Below are positions 62,361 to 64,000 of a DNA stretch of 64,000 nucleotides, one piece after another. The stretch is taken from NCBI RefSeq assembly GCF_009770985.1, contig NZ_WSRW01000002.1, forward strand, positions 1,302,001-1,366,000, read 5' to 3'. The notes under the pieces were generated by a model. It saw nothing but the letters and a program-made list of their open reading frames with translations, had not been told where the DNA came from and did not search any database. Within the stretch, counting starts at the first letter, position 1. Each line of letters begins with the position of its first letter. The position numbers and the translations under genes are program-made. Origin of the DNA: Mucilaginibacter lacusdianchii. Lineage in GTDB: Bacteria > Bacteroidota > Bacteroidia > Sphingobacteriales > Sphingobacteriaceae.

Positions 62361-63413
62361 ATGAAAATCAAACAACTGCTGTTTTCTTCATCGATCCTGT
62401 TATCATCTTTAGTATTACTGTCTAATTGTAATGAAAGCAGCAAAGCTGGTAAGCTTGATAGTAAAAACGACAAAAAAGCTGATTCTGCCAAAATAGATAC
62501 CATACCTACCGTTGCCGGTAATTATGCACCGCTGGATACTGCTAAATACGATAGTTTACTTAAACGTTTGGCAAATGGTGATACCACAGGCCGCTGGCCG
62601 GTAAAAAACCAGCCCTATCCAGTAGCTGGCGCTATACTTCCGTTTAATCGCGTGGTAGCATTTTATGGTAATTTATTTTCTAAAAAAATGGGCATTTTAG
62701 GTGAATTGCCACCTAACGAAATGCTGGCCAAGTTAAAGGGTGAGGTAAAAAGCTGGGAGAAAGCAGACCCGAACACACCGGTAAAACCAGCCTTACACTA
62801 CATTGCGGTGGTAGCACAAGGCGCAGGTGGTAAAGATGGCAAATACCGTTACCGTATGCCGTTTAAACAAATTGATACAGTACTGTCGCTAGCCAAAAAG
62901 GCCAACGCGCTGGTGTTTCTGGATGTGCAGGTTGCCTTAAGCAACATCCGTGCGGAGTTACCATTGCTGGAAAAATACTTGTCGATGCCGCAAGTGCATT
63001 TTGGTATGGACCCAGAATTTTCGATGAAAGACGGTACTTTACCGGGTAAAAAAATTGGCACCTATGATGCCGATGATATAAATTACGTAACAGGCTATTT
63101 AGCTGATTTGGTGCGTAAAAACCATTTGCCGCCTAAAATTTTAATTGTACACCGTTTTACCCGTAAAATGGTAACCAACTATAAAAACATTAAACTGCAC
63201 CCCGAAGTGCAGGTAGTAATGGACATGGATGGATGGGGCGAACCCGACCTGAAACTGGGAACATACCGCAACTTTATTTTCCCGGAGCCTGTACAATTTA
63301 CCGGCTTTAAGCTATTCTACAAAAACGATTTAAAAAAGGCGCCGCATCACATGCTTACGCCGCAAGAAGTGTTGAAGTACAAACCGCAACCTATTTATAT
63401 ACAATACCAGTAA
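62361..63413 (+). CDS. Hypothetical lipoprotein
   Basis: This 350-residue protein has a lipoprotein signal with lipobox LSNC (Cys23) and a polar linker (residues 25-55, KNDKKADSAKIDT). The mature domain shows alternating strands and helices typical of a barrel, such as NRVVAFYGNLFSKKMG, ALHYIAVVAQGAGG, LVFLDVQVALSN, HFGMDPEFSM and VHRFTRKMV. A TIM-barrel-like glycosidase or lipase fold is possible, but no catalytic signature is visible and I do not recognise the family. It ends before a terminator. Confidence 0.6.
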   Translation: MKIKQLLFSSSILLSSLVLLSNCNESSKAGKLDSKNDKKADSAKIDTIPTVAGNYAPLDTAKYDSLLKRLANGDTTGRWPVKNQPYPVAGAILPFNRVVAFYGNLFSKKMGILGELPPNEMLAKLKGEVKSWEKADPNTPVKPALHYIAVVAQGAGGKDGKYRYRMPFKQIDTVLSLAKKANALVFLDVQVALSNIRAELPLLEKYLSMPQVHFGMDPEFSMKDGTLPGKKIGTYDADDINYVTGYLADLVRKNHLPPKILIVHRFTRKMVTNYKNIKLHPEVQVVMDMDGWGEPDLKLGTYRNFIFPEPVQFTGFKLFYKNDLKKAPHHMLTPQEVLKYKPQPIYIQYQ

Positions 63414-63444
63414 TATACCAACTAAACCCTACTGGATATTGAAC

Positions 63445-63474
63445 AAAGCCCTGCTTAAATAAGCGGGGCTTTTG
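63445..63474 (+). terminator. Terminator downstream of the hypothetical lipoprotein
   Basis: AAAGCCCTGCTTA and TAAGCGGGGCTTT pair with one wobble and are followed by a T run. Confidence 0.75.
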
Positions 63475-63530
63475 TTTTAAAACGCTACCTTCAGTCACTC
63501 ATAAAGATTTTAAATTTATAAAAGACACCT

Positions 63531-64000
63531 ATGTATAAGCGGATGCAATTTGGCTTGCTGTTGTGTATACTTTTTAGCTTTTGCAGTTGCCACCCCTTAT
63601 TTTGCATCTGGGAAATGGGGTACGATGAAGTGCAAAAAGAAAGCGACTTACCTTCAATATCCGGTCAGTATCTATTATCTGGGCATTCTCGTAAAATGAT
63701 GAAATATGAAGGCAATTATCAGCATATTCCCCCTAGCGAACTAGTGCTGGCCTCTGATCATACATACCAGCTTCACAATGCACCTGATTGGATGTTTAAT
63801 GATTTTGGCGAGCCACATGGGCAATACACTGACAAAATCGGCCGGTGGAATCTGACTTGTAATAATGACGGCTGTTTAATAGAACTGGAAGGGCTAATGG
63901 TTACACCTTTGTATATGCGCAATCATAAAGCGGCTATCCTAATTACAGTTGGAGATGGCGACGAATGCCAGGGCATGGTTTACGAAAAAGTAAGCCGCTG
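63531..64000 (+). CDS. Partial hypothetical lipoprotein, cut by the window end
   Basis: From the ATG at 63531 an open frame of 156 codons runs to the end of the window. A short hydrophobic start (FGLLLCILFSFCSC) has several cysteines, Cys18 or Cys20 being lipobox-like. The rest is a polar beta-rich domain (SGQYLLSGHSRKMM, KIGRWNLTCNNDGCLIELEG). I do not recognise a family and the C-terminus is missing. Confidence 0.55.
   Translation, partial: MYKRMQFGLLLCILFSFCSCHPLFCIWEMGYDEVQKESDLPSISGQYLLSGHSRKMMKYEGNYQHIPPSELVLASDHTYQLHNAPDWMFNDFGEPHGQYTDKIGRWNLTCNNDGCLIELEGLMVTPLYMRNHKAAILITVGDGDECQGMVYEKVSR

Overview
The window looks like chromosome of a pigmented Bacteroidota, most likely family Sphingobacteriaceae (Mucilaginibacter/Pedobacter-like). 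This is inferred from gene content: carboxypeptidase-regulatory-domain TonB receptors, the GT117 (DUF2723) protein, S46 and M1 peptidases, a zeaxanthin-type carotenoid set, FtsX/MacB-type permeases, a head-GIN (DUF2807) protein and PspC/LiaF-like proteins. The promoters I could place match the Bacteroidota -7 box TAnnTTTG, and most starts lack a Shine-Dalgarno sequence. No rRNA, CRISPR array, intact transposase, integrase or prophage was seen.

Layout. 0-10 kb is mostly housekeeping: a TonB-type receptor, then tRNA-Gln, prs, rplY (L25) and pth on one strand, a large GT117 membrane protein, and accA. 10.7-14.1 kb holds a glycosyltransferase followed by an unusual GH1-RmlD fusion. 14.2-18.5 kb has a small His/Arg-rich lipoprotein, a rhodanese, and a divergent pair of DtxR/MntR-type regulator and TonB receptor with a near-perfect 36-bp palindromic operator between them. 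18.5-23 kb has a repeat-rich intergenic region, an outer-membrane MetA-like channel, a duplicated DUF6766 membrane protein and two DUF421 proteins with zinc ribbons. 23-33 kb has cyanophycinase and inorganic pyrophosphatase, an OmpA lipoprotein, a DoxX-like protein, an SDR/Crp pair, an FtsX-type permease and an S46 peptidase.

33-37.5 kb is a scarred accessory region. It holds two decayed copies of one unknown gene, two truncated tRNA 3' ends bracketing a formaldehyde-dehydrogenase-like gene (which has a strong and atypical Shine-Dalgarno sequence) and its partner, and two intact tRNA-Asn genes.

37.5-45 kb contains a PfkB kinase, the carotenoid operon crtB - unknown - lycopene cyclase - cytochrome b5-like, divergent crtI, an ECF sigma factor, murB and crtZ. 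Together these would convert GGPP to phytoene, lycopene, beta-carotene and zeaxanthin. crtE, a ketolase and a dedicated regulator are not in the window. The crtB-crtI gap has two separate perfect inverted repeats placed on the two promoters.

45-50 kb has two tandem TldD paralogues with export-type N-termini and TTG starts, plus one TldE/PmbA. 50-59.7 kb holds envelope and secreted proteins (DUF2807, M1 peptidase, CocE/NonD hydrolase, LprI-like, LiaF-like, PspC) with lpdA and an SDR. 59.7-64 kb has an MlaE/MlaF lipid-transport pair, an rRNA-methyltransferase-like enzyme and two unrecognised lipoproteins, the last cut by the window end. Small interspersed inverted repeats lie at 38.5, 46.9 and 51.1 kb.
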